From Erythrobacter dokdonensis DSW-74 (GTDB taxonomy: Bacteria > Pseudomonadota > Alphaproteobacteria > Sphingomonadales > Sphingomonadaceae), in assembly GCF_001677335.1 (NCBI RefSeq), contig NZ_LZYB01000003.1, positions 1 to 64,000 on the forward strand: a stretch of 64,000 nucleotides of DNA. Direction: 5' to 3'. Positions 33,940 through 43,222 of this stretch are shown piece after piece. The translations under genes were made by a program, and so were the position numbers. Within the stretch, counting starts at the first letter, position 1, and the number at the start of each line of letters is the position of its first letter. The notes below the pieces were generated by a model that saw only the letters and a list, made by a program, of their open reading frames with translations, had not been told where the DNA came from and searched no databases.

Positions 33940-34656
33940 ATGAAACCACAATACCTCCTTCTCGCCGCGCCGTTGCTGCTGTCCGCCTGCATGGGCACTG
34001 GTGGCACGGGGCCGCAGGCGGGCTTTGCCGCACCCCCGCCGCCAGGCGCTGCCATCGTGGCGGCAAGCCCGGGCGATCCGCTGGCCGTCGCCGCGCCGCA
34101 GCCGATGGTGCCCGCCACCAGCGCGGGCGCGATCTTCCGGACCGGGTCGGGCTATGCCGGGCTCGTCACCGGCACCCGCGCGCGCCAGCTCGGCGACATG
34201 GTGACCATCATCCTTACCGAGGCAACCACCACTACCAAGAGTACCGCGGGCCAGACCAGCCGTTCGGGCAGCTTCGGAATCACCCCGCCGACCAGCGGCC
34301 CGCTCGACTTCCTCAATCCCGATGCCCTTAAAGCTGCGGCCGAAGGGTCGTTCAGTGGAGGGGGCAATGCCGCGCAGCAGAGCCGCCTCAACGGTGCGGT
34401 CGCAGTGACCATCGCCGCGATCTACCCCAATGGCACCGCCGAAGTGGTCGGAGAAAAGCAGATGATGTTCTCTCAAGGCGATGAATGGGTGCAGTTCGCC
34501 GGCCGCATCCGCCTGATCGACATCGACGCCGACAACCGCCTGGCTTCCTCGCAGGTCGCCAATGCCCGGATCATCTATTCGGGCAAGGGCGCGGTCCAGC
34601 AGGCCAGTCGTCCTGGCTGGCTGAGCCGCTTCTTCAACGCGATTTCGCCTTTCTAG
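33940..34656 (+). CDS. flgH: Flagellar L-ring lipoprotein FlgH
   Basis: 238 residues from the ATG at 33940, 8 bp after the flgG stop; an in-frame GTG at 33928 overlaps flgG and is less likely. A lipobox LLLSAC is near residue 15. Family motifs include SLYR-equivalent IFRTGSGYAGL, DMVTIILTEATTTTKSTAG and GEKQMMFSQGDEWVQFAGRIRLIDIDADN. FlgH forms the outer-membrane bushing of the motor. Confidence 0.95.
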   Translation: MKPQYLLLAAPLLLSACMGTGGTGPQAGFAAPPPPGAAIVAASPGDPLAVAAPQPMVPATSAGAIFRTGSGYAGLVTGTRARQLGDMVTIILTEATTTTKSTAGQTSRSGSFGITPPTSGPLDFLNPDALKAAAEGSFSGGGNAAQQSRLNGAVAVTIAAIYPNGTAEVVGEKQMMFSQGDEWVQFAGRIRLIDIDADNRLASSQVANARIIYSGKGAVQQASRPGWLSRFFNAISPF

Positions 34657-34666
34657 GAGATCCGTG

Positions 34667-35764
34667 ATGCTGCGCTTTCTCCCCCTTCTGCTCGCGCTGC
34701 TGGCCGCCTTCGTCCCCGTCCCGGCCGCTGCCGAGCGCATCCGCGATCTCGGCCAGTTCGAAGGCCTGCGCGCCAACCAGCTGACCGGCTACGGCGTAGT
34801 CGTCGGCCTGCAAGGCACGGGCGACAACAACCTGCAATATGTCACCGAAGCGATGAAGGGTGTCTCGGGCCGGCTCGGGCTCCAACTGCCGCCGGGCGTC
34901 TCGCCCATCCTGCGCAACGCTGCCGCCGTGATCGTCACCGCCGAATTGCCGCCTTTCGCCAAGCCGGGCCAGCGCATTGACATTACCGTATCCACGCTTG
35001 GCCAGGCGCTGAGCCTTCGTGGCGGAGCGCTGGTGCTGACTCCGCTCTACGGTGCGGACGGGCAGATCTATGCCATGGCGCAGGGCAATGTCGCGGTCGG
35101 CGGGCTGGGCGTATCGGGCCGCGACGGCTCACAGCTCACGGTCAATGTAACCACGGTGGGCCGGATCGCCGACGGGGCCACGGTCGAACGCGCGGTTGCA
35201 ACCGGGTTCGATGCCTCGCCGACATTGCGCTTCAACCTGCACCAGGCCGATTTTCTCACCGCCGCGCGGGTGCGCGATGCGATCAACAGCCGCTGGCCGG
35301 GCATCGCCGCGATTGCCGACGGGGTCAGCATCGAGCTGGCCCTGCCGCAGGGCAATGACATACGTTCGGGCCTGATGGCCGAGATCGAGATGCTGCCCGT
35401 CACCCCGGCACCGGTGGCCGCGCGGGTGATCGTCAACAGCCGCACCGGCACGGTGGTGATCAACGACGCGGTGCGATTGTCGCCCGCCGCGGTCAGCCAC
35501 GGCAAGCTGGTGATCCGCATCGACGAGAACCCCACCGTGATCCAGCCCGAACCCTTCAGCCGGGGCCAGACCGCGATCGAGCAATCCTCCGACATCACCG
35601 TAACCGAGCGCGCCGACAGGGTCGCCTATATGCCCGGAGCGGCGTCGCTGTCCGAAATCGTCGATGCCTTGAACCTGCTCGGCGTCGGCGCGGCCGATCT
35701 GGTGGTGATCCTGGAAAGCCTCAAGCAGGCAGGCGCGCTGCAAGCCGAAATGGTGGTGTTGTGA
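34667..35764 (+). CDS. flgI: Flagellar P-ring protein FlgI
   Basis: 365 residues from the ATG at 34667, where AGGAG is 7 bases upstream; a GTG one codon earlier is also possible. A signal peptide (MLRFLPLLLALLAAFVPVPAAA) is followed by the highly conserved start of the mature protein, IRDLGQFEGLRANQLTGYG, VVGLQGTGDN. Mature FlgI forms the periplasmic P ring with help from FlgA. The stop overlaps the flgJ GTG by 4 bp. Confidence 0.96.
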   Translation: MLRFLPLLLALLAAFVPVPAAAERIRDLGQFEGLRANQLTGYGVVVGLQGTGDNNLQYVTEAMKGVSGRLGLQLPPGVSPILRNAAAVIVTAELPPFAKPGQRIDITVSTLGQALSLRGGALVLTPLYGADGQIYAMAQGNVAVGGLGVSGRDGSQLTVNVTTVGRIADGATVERAVATGFDASPTLRFNLHQADFLTAARVRDAINSRWPGIAAIADGVSIELALPQGNDIRSGLMAEIEMLPVTPAPVAARVIVNSRTGTVVINDAVRLSPAAVSHGKLVIRIDENPTVIQPEPFSRGQTAIEQSSDITVTERADRVAYMPGAASLSEIVDALNLLGVGAADLVVILESLKQAGALQAEMVVL

Positions 35765-36090
35765 CCGGCCCACTTGCCTCTCCTCCTTCCGTCTCGCTTG
35801 GCCGCGTTGCCAGCAGCTCGGTGCGTCCCGAGGCTTTGTCCCCTGAACGCGCCGAGCTGCGACAGGCAGCCGAGGGCTTCGAGGCGATCATGATCCGCAA
35901 GATGCTCGCCAGCGCGCGCGCGGCGAGCCTTGCCGCGGAAACGCCGCTGACAGGCGGCGGAATGCAGCAGTTCCAGACCATGCGCGACGAACACTTCGCT
36001 GACATCGCCGCTGCCAGCGGCGCCTTCGGGTTTGCACGGAGTATCGAGGCGCAGCTTGCGCAATATCTGCCGGATAGAGGTGACGGGTAA
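35761..36090 (+). CDS. flgJ: Rod assembly protein FlgJ, rod-binding domain only
   Basis: 109 residues from a GTG overlapping the flgI stop. It matches the N-terminal rod-capping domain: LRQAAEGFEAIMIRKMLASAR, MQQFQTMRDEHFADIAAASGAFGFA. The C-terminal glucosaminidase domain of enterobacterial FlgJ is absent, as is usual in alphaproteobacteria. Wall opening is probably done by the SLT-domain protein at 25422-26414. Its TAA shares a base with the flgK ATG. Confidence 0.9.
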   Translation: MTGPLASPPSVSLGRVASSSVRPEALSPERAELRQAAEGFEAIMIRKMLASARAASLAAETPLTGGGMQQFQTMRDEHFADIAAASGAFGFARSIEAQLAQYLPDRGDG

Positions 36091-37433
36091 TGCCCAGCGC
36101 GATCTTCACCATCGGTCGGTCCGGCCTCACGGCGTCACGCCTCAGCCTCGAGCTGACGGCGCAGAACATCGCCAATGCCGCCAATCCCGACTATTCGCGC
36201 CGCACACTTACCCAGAGCGAGCTGGTGATGACCGGCAATATCGGGATCGGCGCCTCGGCGGATTCGCTCGGGGGCATCCGGCCGGGCGTGGTGGTGCGGG
36301 CCGAAAGCGCGCTGGTGCAGCGGCAGGCGCGCGATACGTCATCGGCCCTGGCTGCGGCAGAGGCCGAATTCTTCGCCCTGCGCGAGGCCGAGAGCGCGCT
36401 GGAAGCTTCAGGGGTCTTTACTGGCCTGGTCGAATTCGAAGCAGCGTTGACCAGGCTCGAAGGCAATCCTCTCGAACCGGCGCTGCGCCTGTCGGCGCTG
36501 GAAAGCGCGCGCCAGATGGCAGGCAATTTTCGCGTCGCTGACAGCACGCTCGCCAATGCGAGGCGCCTGGTGCAGGACGAGGCGGCAGCCGAGGTGCTGA
36601 CGGTCAACGAACTCGCGGCCGAACTGGCCGAGGTCAATCGCGATCTTGTCGCCGCGCGTGAAGGCACGGCGGGGCGCGCGGCGCTGCTCGATGCGCGCGA
36701 CAAGGCATTGCGCGGGCTGGCCGAACAATTCGGCATCGCCACCGTGATCAATGCCAATGGCACGGCCGACGTAAGTCTCGATGGTGCGCCCCCGGTGGCG
36801 CTGGTGACGGGCGGGGTGACGGCCAACGTCGACCTTTCCGTGAACCCCGATGGCACGCTCGCCTTCGACGTCGGCGGCACGGCGTTTGCGCCCGCCGGCG
36901 GCGCGATGGCAGGACGCGCGAGCGCTCTGTCCGACATAGCAGGCCTGCAGGCCGGGCTCGACAGTCTCGCCCAATCGGTGATCGGCATTGCCAATGCGGC
37001 GCAGGCGGCAGGCGTGGACAGCGCCGGCAATCCTGGCCAGCCGCTGCTGGGCGGCACCGGTGCGGCGGATATCGACGTCGCGCTCGCTTCTGCCAGCGGG
37101 CTTGCCACCGCACCCGCCGGCGCGCCCGCAGGCAGCCGCGACACGTCCAATCTCGCCGCGCTTCTGGCAACGCTGGGTGCCGAGACCGGCCCTGCATCCC
37201 AGGCCGACGCGTTGCTGCTCAGCCTCTCCAGCCGCGTTGCCGCACTCGACACGCGGCGCGAAGGGCTCGGCGTCGTTGCTGCCAGCGCCGAAGCCGAGCT
37301 CCTCAGGGAAACCGGGGTCGATCTCGATACCGAAGCGGCCAATCTCGTGCGGCTGCAACAGGCCTTCGAGGCCAATAGCCGGGTGATCCAGGTCGCTACC
37401 GAACTGTTCGATACCCTGCTGGGCCTGAGGTAA
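36090..37433 (+). CDS. flgK: Flagellar hook-associated protein 1 FlgK
   Basis: 447 residues. The N-terminal hook-associated signature SLELTAQNIANAANPDYSRRT and C-terminal EAANLVRLQQAFEANSRVIQVATELFDTLLGL are clear. A long helical middle (ESARQMAGNFRVADSTLANARRL...) and an Ala/Gly-rich region separate them. FlgK is the first junction protein between hook and filament and a likely client of FlgN. It is followed 14 bp later by flgL. Confidence 0.94.
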   Translation: MPSAIFTIGRSGLTASRLSLELTAQNIANAANPDYSRRTLTQSELVMTGNIGIGASADSLGGIRPGVVVRAESALVQRQARDTSSALAAAEAEFFALREAESALEASGVFTGLVEFEAALTRLEGNPLEPALRLSALESARQMAGNFRVADSTLANARRLVQDEAAAEVLTVNELAAELAEVNRDLVAAREGTAGRAALLDARDKALRGLAEQFGIATVINANGTADVSLDGAPPVALVTGGVTANVDLSVNPDGTLAFDVGGTAFAPAGGAMAGRASALSDIAGLQAGLDSLAQSVIGIANAAQAAGVDSAGNPGQPLLGGTGAADIDVALASASGLATAPAGAPAGSRDTSNLAALLATLGAETGPASQADALLLSLSSRVAALDTRREGLGVVAASAEAELLRETGVDLDTEAANLVRLQQAFEANSRVIQVATELFDTLLGLR

Positions 37434-37447
37434 GGGAGCGCGCCGCC

Positions 37448-38368
37448 ATGAGTTTCGTCAGCACCTCCACTGGCTCTTTCTTCAACCGCGCGCTGGCGCA
37501 GATGGGCGAACTGCGCGGCCGGATCGAGCGCAACCGCACGCAGATCGCCACCGGATTGAGGCTGGAGCGCGGGTCGGACGATCCGGCGGCTGCCGCCCAG
37601 CTTCGCAGTGTGGCAAGAGCCGAGGCGCTGGCACGGGTCGAAGGCGACAATGCCGCGCGGTTCGCCCAGGATCTGGGCGCGGCCTCGGAGGAACTGACCG
37701 CCGTTATCGGCCTGCTGCAACGCGCGCGGGAACTTGCGGTGCAGGCCGCCAATGACCCAGCAGGGGAGGACGGGCGGCAGGCGATCGCTTTTGAACTGGC
37801 GCAGCTTTCCGAAGAATTGTTCAGCCGTGCCAACGGCACGACGCTGACTGGCGAGCCTCTGTTCGCCGGGCTGTCCTCCGATCCGGCCTTCGTGCGTGAT
37901 GCGCTGGGCAATGTCACCTACATCGGCACGGCCACCAGCGGTGCGGTGCCGGTCGCACCGGGAACGGCGATCGAACGGGGATTGCCAGGCAGCGAGGTGT
38001 TCGAGTTCGACCTTGGCGGCACGCCGTCCAGCGCCTTTGCCGTGCTCGGCGGGCTGGCAGCGGCGCTGGCTGGCGGTGCGCCCGATCCGGCCGCAGCGGC
38101 CAACGCCGCGCTGGAGGGGCTTGATGCCGCGCTCGACACAGCCAGCCGGGCGCAGACCATCCTCGGCACCCGCATGGCGTGGGTCGATCAGGTGCAGCAG
38201 CAGCAGGCCGACCGCGGCGTGGTGCTGGCCGAACGGCGCTCGCGCTTCGGTGATACCGACATAGCCGATACGATCGCCCGGCTGCAGCAGTCCCTGACCG
38301 CACTCGAGGCAAGCCAGGCGGCCTTCGCGCGGGTCAGCTCGCTCTCGCTGTTTGACGCGCTGCGCTGA
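37448..38368 (+). CDS. flgL: Flagellar hook-associated protein 3 FlgL
   Basis: 306 residues. A flagellin-like N-terminus (FFNRALAQMGELRGRIERNRTQIATGLRLERGSDDPAAAAQLRSV) and C-terminus (RSRFGDTDIADTIARLQQSLTALEASQAAFARVSSLSLFDAL) identify the second hook-filament junction protein. It follows flgK in the usual order and precedes motA by 27 bp. Confidence 0.93.
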   Translation: MSFVSTSTGSFFNRALAQMGELRGRIERNRTQIATGLRLERGSDDPAAAAQLRSVARAEALARVEGDNAARFAQDLGAASEELTAVIGLLQRARELAVQAANDPAGEDGRQAIAFELAQLSEELFSRANGTTLTGEPLFAGLSSDPAFVRDALGNVTYIGTATSGAVPVAPGTAIERGLPGSEVFEFDLGGTPSSAFAVLGGLAAALAGGAPDPAAAANAALEGLDAALDTASRAQTILGTRMAWVDQVQQQQADRGVVLAERRSRFGDTDIADTIARLQQSLTALEASQAAFARVSSLSLFDALR

Positions 38369-38395
38369 CGCGCGAACCCAAGCAGGAGCCCTGTC

Positions 38396-39259
38396 GTGTT
38401 TGTAGCCATCGGAATTGTCGTGCTGCTCGCCATGGTATTTGGCGGGTTCATCCTCGCCGGCGGCGCCATGGGTCCGGTGCTGGCGGCGTTGCCGCTTGAA
38501 TTCATGATGATCGGCGGGGCAGCGACCGGCGCCATCCTGATCGGCAACTCGATGCACGCGATCAAGCTGCTTGGCGGCGGCGTCGGCAAGATCTTTAAGG
38601 GGCCGAAATATACCGACGAGGATCATATCGACGCGATCGCACTGGCGAGCAAGCTGATGAAGCTGCTGCGATCCGAAGGGGCGGTGGCGCTGGAAAGCCA
38701 TGTCACCGATCCGGCCAGCTCGACCATCTTCAGCGAATATCCGCGCCTGCAGGCCGATCCCGTCGTGACCGCGATGATCTGCGATCCGCTGACCCTGCTG
38801 GTGGTGTCTTCGGGTACGCTCGATACCCATGCCGTGGAGGAGGTGATCGACAATGCGATCAAGACCCAGCTGCACGAGATGGACGAGCCGCAGCACATGA
38901 TCCAGTCGCTCGCCGACGCCTTGCCCGCATTGGGGATCGTGGCGGCGGTGCTCGGCATCATCAAGACCATGGGTGCGATCAGCGAGCCGCCCGAGATCCT
39001 CGGCAAGATGATCGGTTCAGCCCTGGTCGGGACCTTCCTCGGCGTGCTGCTTGCCTATGGCCTTGCCGGACCGCTGGGCGCGCGGCTGAAGCAGATCAAC
39101 GCCCATGACCAGCAGATTTTCCATTCGATCAAGCAGGTGATCATCGCCTCCTTGCACGGCTATCCGCAGCCGCTGGTTCTGGAAGCGGCCCGGTCGGGAC
39201 TGCCGCCCGCGCACCGACCCAAGCTCACCGACCTGCTCGACATGATGCGGGGCAAATAG
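38396..39259 (+). CDS. motA: Flagellar motor stator protein MotA
   Basis: 287 residues from a GTG at 38396 with AGGAG 7 bases upstream. Four membrane segments are visible: FVAIGIVVLLAMVFGGFILAGG, LEFMMIGGAATGAILIGN, LADALPALGIVAAVLGIIKTMG and IGSALVGTFLGVLLAYGLAGPLG. The cytoplasmic loop with charged residues (LASKLMKLLRSEGAVALESHV) would face FliG. The Pro of the third helix (DALPALG) is the conserved channel residue. With MotB it forms the ion-driven stator. Confidence 0.95.
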   Translation: MFVAIGIVVLLAMVFGGFILAGGAMGPVLAALPLEFMMIGGAATGAILIGNSMHAIKLLGGGVGKIFKGPKYTDEDHIDAIALASKLMKLLRSEGAVALESHVTDPASSTIFSEYPRLQADPVVTAMICDPLTLLVVSSGTLDTHAVEEVIDNAIKTQLHEMDEPQHMIQSLADALPALGIVAAVLGIIKTMGAISEPPEILGKMIGSALVGTFLGVLLAYGLAGPLGARLKQINAHDQQIFHSIKQVIIASLHGYPQPLVLEAARSGLPPAHRPKLTDLLDMMRGK

Positions 39260-39260
39260 C

Positions 39261-40217
39261 ATGGCCGAGGCCGATCCCAGACTGCTTGCCCCGCCCGCGC
39301 CGGTGATCGTCAAGAAGGTGACCATCGTCGAGGGCGGCCACCATGGCGGAGCATGGAAGGTCGCCTATGCCGACTTCGTTACCGCCATGATGGCCTTCTT
39401 CCTGTTGCTGTGGCTGCTTGGTGCCACCGAGGAGAAGCAGCGCAAGGGGATCGCCGACTATTTCACTCCGACGCTGGTGAAGCTGCGCAAGGAAAGCGCC
39501 GGGTCCGATGGATTGCTGGGCGGTTCATCGATAACCGATGTGGATAATTACCCCAACTCCATGGGCCAGACCGGCACGCGAGCGATCACCATTCCGCGCG
39601 GCGTCACCGGCGGCCCGGTCGAGGGCGGCGGGCGCGGCGAGATGGATTCCGACAAGCTCAGGGAACTGCGAGACAAGATCGAGAAGAAACTCGTCCAGCG
39701 CCGCCAGCTAACCCATCTGGCCCGGCAGGTGCGGGTGATGCGCGCGCCGGAGGGGATCCGCATCGACCTCGTCGACGATGCAGATTTTTCCATGTTCGAA
39801 CTCGGCACCACGATCCTCACTACCGAGGCGCGCGGCCTGCTTGAGGTGATGGCCGAAACGCTGAAGGACGAACGTGCCCCGCTGATCCTGCGCGGCCACA
39901 CGGACTCGTTGCCGTGGCGCGGGAGCGTGACAGCAAACAACTGGTCGCTTTCCACCGGCCGCGCCGAGGCCACCCGGCAGGCCCTGTTGCTGGGCGGGCT
40001 GCCCGCGCAGCGGATTGCCCGGATCGAGGGCGTGGCCGAAACCGAACCGCTGATCGCGGATGATCCCGCCGATCCGAGGAACCGGCGGATCTCGCTGCTG
40101 TTGCTCGACGCCAAGGCCGGGGGGCGAGCCGTCACCAGGCGCCCGGCACCCGTGTCGCCGCCGAACCCGCGCAATGTGCCTCAGGGCAAGGGGCAAGCGG
40201 AAGAAAACGTCGATTAA
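39261..40217 (+). CDS. motB: Flagellar motor stator protein MotB
   Basis: 318 residues. The membrane helix has the ion-binding Asp at ~38 (AYADFVTAMMAFFLLLWLLG), and the C-terminal OmpA-like domain has RGHTDSLPWRG, NWSLSTGRAEATRQ and DPADPRNRRISLLLL. The domain anchors the stator to peptidoglycan. It begins 1 bp after the motA stop and is the last gene of the long operon. It is the complete MotB, in contrast to the short protein at 29074. Confidence 0.96.
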   Translation: MAEADPRLLAPPAPVIVKKVTIVEGGHHGGAWKVAYADFVTAMMAFFLLLWLLGATEEKQRKGIADYFTPTLVKLRKESAGSDGLLGGSSITDVDNYPNSMGQTGTRAITIPRGVTGGPVEGGGRGEMDSDKLRELRDKIEKKLVQRRQLTHLARQVRVMRAPEGIRIDLVDDADFSMFELGTTILTTEARGLLEVMAETLKDERAPLILRGHTDSLPWRGSVTANNWSLSTGRAEATRQALLLGGLPAQRIARIEGVAETEPLIADDPADPRNRRISLLLLDAKAGGRAVTRRPAPVSPPNPRNVPQGKGQAEENVD

Positions 40218-40323
40218 TCAGGCAGACAGGTTCTTTCCAGCATATTGCCCCTGGGTCGAAATTGCGGGCCGGCGGGACCAGCCGGAAGCCGCGACAATCG
40301 CGCCTTGAAAGCCAGGCACGCCC

Positions 40324-40339
40324 TGGAACCATTGTTCCA
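40324..40339. promoter_or_regulatory. Dyad TGGAAC-N4-GTTCCA upstream of the TonB-like gene
   Basis: A perfect 6-bp inverted repeat with a 4-base spacer lies 21 bp before the ATG at 40361. The core GAAC-N4-GTTC is the Gram-positive LexA pattern; alphaproteobacterial LexA uses GTTC-N7-GTTC, so the regulator is uncertain. Confidence 0.3.
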
Positions 40340-40360
40340 TCATGGAGCATCTGACGCGAG

Positions 40361-41245
40361 ATGTTCGGTTTCCGTGGCATTCCTTCGAGCAGTCCGCCGG
40401 GATATTCTCCACGCGACAGCGCTAGTGAAAGAAGCGCCGCGCTGATCCTGTCGCTGGCACTGACGGCGGGCCTGCTCAGCCTGATGTTGCTGATATCGCA
40501 TCCGCGCCACAAGCCGGATCGTCTTGCCGAATCCCTCGTGGTCCTGACCGCCCGCCAGATTTCCGCCACGGCGCCTGACCCGCCCGAGGAAGAGAATATC
40601 GACGAGCCTGAGGTTTTCGCCAAGAGCCCCGAGGAAGCCGCCCCGCAAAGCCGCCCGCTGACGATTGCTCCACCCCCCGCTTTGCCGGTCATGCCGGTTG
40701 CTCCGATCAAGCTCGCGCCCGTCGTGCTGCCCGAGATACCCCGGACCGGTGACGGTCCGCTGATCACGCCAGGTGCCGAGAGCCGGGGCGATCAGGCGCA
40801 CGGGCCTGCAGGGATAGCGGGTGCGGGGGGCAATGGTGTCAGCGGAAATGGCAGCGGCGGTGCCGGAAACGGCAAGGGGCGGGGCAGCCAGCTTATCGCC
40901 TCGTGGGCGCCCGGCATGGATTTCACCAAGAATTACCGCGTCTATCCCGCCGCCGCGCGCGAGGCGAAGATCGAAGGCGCAGCTTACCTCAAATGCTTCG
41001 TTCTGCGCTATGATCGGGTGCGCGATTGCAGCCTCGCCGCCGAGCAGCCCAAAGGCCACGGCTTTGGTGAAGCAGCCCTGAAAACAGAGCGATGGCTGCG
41101 CATCCGGGTACACAATCAGGCCGGGCGCCGGATGTACAACCAGTGGGTGGTCGTCAAAACCTATTTCGTGCTGCCCCCGGACGAACAGGGCGAGGGTGCA
41201 GGCGATGGCCCGCCATCCGCCGCCGAGGTCGAGGCGGTCCCCTAG
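40361..41245 (+). CDS. TonB-like energy transducer protein
   Basis: 294 residues. One N-terminal membrane anchor ([21 protein letters not shown]), then a Pro/Glu-rich periplasmic stretch ([43 protein letters not shown]) and a Gly/Asn-rich segment ([18 protein letters not shown]). The C-terminal domain is TonB-like ([43 protein letters not shown]). TonB carries inner-membrane energy to outer-membrane receptors, of which two are encoded in this window. No exbB or exbD lies next to it. Confidence 0.75.
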   Translation: MFGFRGIPSSSPPGYSPRDSASERSAALILSLALTAGLLSLMLLISHPRHKPDRLAESLVVLTARQISATAPDPPEEENIDEPEVFAKSPEEAAPQSRPLTIAPPPALPVMPVAPIKLAPVVLPEIPRTGDGPLITPGAESRGDQAHGPAGIAGAGGNGVSGNGSGGAGNGKGRGSQLIASWAPGMDFTKNYRVYPAAAREAKIEGAAYLKCFVLRYDRVRDCSLAAEQPKGHGFGEAALKTERWLRIRVHNQAGRRMYNQWVVVKTYFVLPPDEQGEGAGDGPPSAAEVEAVP

Positions 41246-41345
41246 GAGGCGGGCCGGGCGCCCCGTTCCGCTCCTGGACCAAACTCATCCGGATAATTTC
41301 GCGCTGGCCCTTGCTGGCCCGGCATCCATCGGGAATCACATCCAC

Positions 41346-41900
41346 ATGGCGATTCTCTCCGACAAATGGATCCGCGCGCAGGCGCTCGAACACGGCATGA
41401 TCGAGCCTTTCGTCGAAGCCCAGCGGCGCGACGGGGTGATTTCCTATGGCCTATCATCCTATGGCTACGACGCGCGGGTCGCGCCGGAGTTCAAGATCTT
41501 CACCAATGTCGATAGCGCCGTGGTGGATCCCAAGGATTTTGCGGCGAACTCCTTCGTCGACCGCGAGACGGACGTGTGCGTGATCCCGCCCAATTCCTTC
41601 GCGCTGGCGCGCACGGTCGAATATTTCCGCGTGCCGGAAGATGTGCTGGTGATCTGCCTCGGCAAGAGCACCTATGCGCGCTGCGGGATCATCGTGAACG
41701 TCACCCCGCTCGAGCCGGGCTGGGAAGGGCATGTTACGCTGGAATTCAGCAACACCACCCCGCTGCCTGCGAAAATCTACGCCAATGAAGGCGCGTGCCA
41801 GTTCCTGTTTTTGAAGGGCAACGAGCGCTGCGAGACCAGCTACAAGGACCGCGCGGGCAAATACATGGGCCAGCGCGGGGTGACGCTTCCGAGGCTCTAG
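41346..41900 (+). CDS. dcd: dCTP deaminase
   Basis: 184 residues from the ATG at 41346. Motifs of the dUTPase/dCTP deaminase trimer are present: [45 protein letters not shown] with the catalytic Glu in the EPGWEGH region, and the C-terminal [33 protein letters not shown]. It converts dCTP to dUTP for thymidylate synthesis. It appears to be an ordinary housekeeping gene between the TonB-like gene and the reductase gene. Confidence 0.96.
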   Translation: MAILSDKWIRAQALEHGMIEPFVEAQRRDGVISYGLSSYGYDARVAPEFKIFTNVDSAVVDPKDFAANSFVDRETDVCVIPPNSFALARTVEYFRVPEDVLVICLGKSTYARCGIIVNVTPLEPGWEGHVTLEFSNTTPLPAKIYANEGACQFLFLKGNERCETSYKDRAGKYMGQRGVTLPRL

Positions 41901-41962
41901 GGCAGCGGGTCTGGACTTGAGCCACTCCCTCGCGCATCAGCTTCGCGCAAAGGAGATAACGC

Positions 41963-43138
41963 ATGAGCACCCGCGAATTCGACATTATCGTTTACGGCGC
42001 CACCGGTTATACTGGGCGGCTCGTCGCCGAATATCTCGCCCACCACTATGGCGCGCGCGATGACGGGCCGAAATGGGCGATGGCGGGCCGCAGCCTCGCT
42101 AAGCTTGAAGAGGTGCGCGACCTGATCGGCGCGCCTGCCACCACGCCGCTGGTGGTCGCCAATGCCGATGACGACGCCGACCTTGAGGCGATGTGCAACC
42201 GGACCCGCGTGGTGCTCACCACGGTCGGCCCGTACCAGCTCTATGGCGACAAGCTGGTCGCGGCCTGCGTTGCGACCGGCACCGACTATGCCGACCTGTG
42301 CGGCGAGCCGGCGTGGATGGCGGCCAAGATCGCCGAGCACCAGGCCGCCGCCGAAGCCAGCGGCGCGCGCATCTGCTTTTCTTCCGGGTTCGATTCGATC
42401 CCCTTCGATCTCGGCGTGATGATGACGCAGAAGGCCTGCGTCGAACGCTTCGGCCAGCCCGCCCCGCGCATTCGCGGGCGCGTGCGGGCGATGAAGGGGA
42501 CCTTTTCGGGCGGCACTGCCGCCAGCCTCGGCGCGACCATGAAGGCGGCGGCCAGGGATATCTCGGTCATCAACGTGTTGCGCAATCCCTTTGCGCTGAC
42601 GCCGGGTTTTGAAGGCCCCGACCAGCCTTCGGGCATGATTCCCTCCTATGAGGACGACCTCGGTAAGTGGTCTGCGCCCTTTGTCATGGCGCCGATCAAC
42701 ACCAAGAACGTCCACCGCACCAACTTCCTCCTCGGCCATCCATACGGCACCGACTTCAAGTATGACGAGATGATGCTGACCAGCCCCGGCGAGGCGGGCA
42801 AGGCGGCGGCCAATGCGGCGCTGGAGATGATGAAGAACCCGTTTGGTGCAAAGCCTCCCAAGCCCGGCGAAGGGCCGAGCAAGGAGGAGCGCGAGACCGG
42901 CTTCTACGATGTCGTGTTCGTGGCCGAAATGCCGGGCGGCGAGCGGCTGCAATATGGCGTGAAGGGCAAGTATGATCCGGGTTACGGATCGACCAGCAGG
43001 ATGCTGAGCGAGACGGGGATCGCGCTGCTTTCCTGCGAAAAGCCTGGCGGGATCGGCACGCCGGGCGCGTTTCTGGGCGAGGATCTGGTCAAGCGGCTCG
43101 AGGAGCACGCCGAACTGCTTTTCACGGTGGAGAATTGA
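41963..43138 (+). CDS. Saccharopine-dehydrogenase-like NAD(P)-binding reductase
   Basis: 391 residues, with AAAGGAGATAACGC before the ATG. The Rossmann N-terminus DIIVYGATGYTGRLVAEYLA is followed by the family pattern MAGRSLAKLEEV, VVLTTVGPYQLYGDKLVAACV and DYADLCGEPAWM. FSSGFDSIPFDLGV marks the part shared with trans-acting enoyl reductases and saccharopine dehydrogenase-like oxidoreductases. Proteins of this group reduce lipid or amino acid precursors; the substrate here is unknown. Confidence 0.88.
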   Translation: MSTREFDIIVYGATGYTGRLVAEYLAHHYGARDDGPKWAMAGRSLAKLEEVRDLIGAPATTPLVVANADDDADLEAMCNRTRVVLTTVGPYQLYGDKLVAACVATGTDYADLCGEPAWMAAKIAEHQAAAEASGARICFSSGFDSIPFDLGVMMTQKACVERFGQPAPRIRGRVRAMKGTFSGGTAASLGATMKAAARDISVINVLRNPFALTPGFEGPDQPSGMIPSYEDDLGKWSAPFVMAPINTKNVHRTNFLLGHPYGTDFKYDEMMLTSPGEAGKAAANAALEMMKNPFGAKPPKPGEGPSKEERETGFYDVVFVAEMPGGERLQYGVKGKYDPGYGSTSRMLSETGIALLSCEKPGGIGTPGAFLGEDLVKRLEEHAELLFTVEN

Positions 43139-43148
43139 GGCACGAAAA

Positions 43149-43189
43149 AGGGGCAGCCGGACGCCAGAAATATCCGGCCGGCTGCCCCT
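43149..43189 (-). terminator. Bidirectional terminator between the reductase and the TonB receptor gene
   Basis: GGGGCAGCCGG (43150-43160) and CCGGCTGCCCC (43178-43188) form a perfect 11-bp stem around a 17-base loop. On the minus strand it is followed by CTTTTTC, making a strong terminator for the receptor gene. On the plus strand it may also stop the reductase transcript, although no T-run follows there. Confidence 0.8.
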
Positions 43190-43222
43190 GATTGCGACCC
43201 TGTTGCCCGCAGGAGCTACGGA

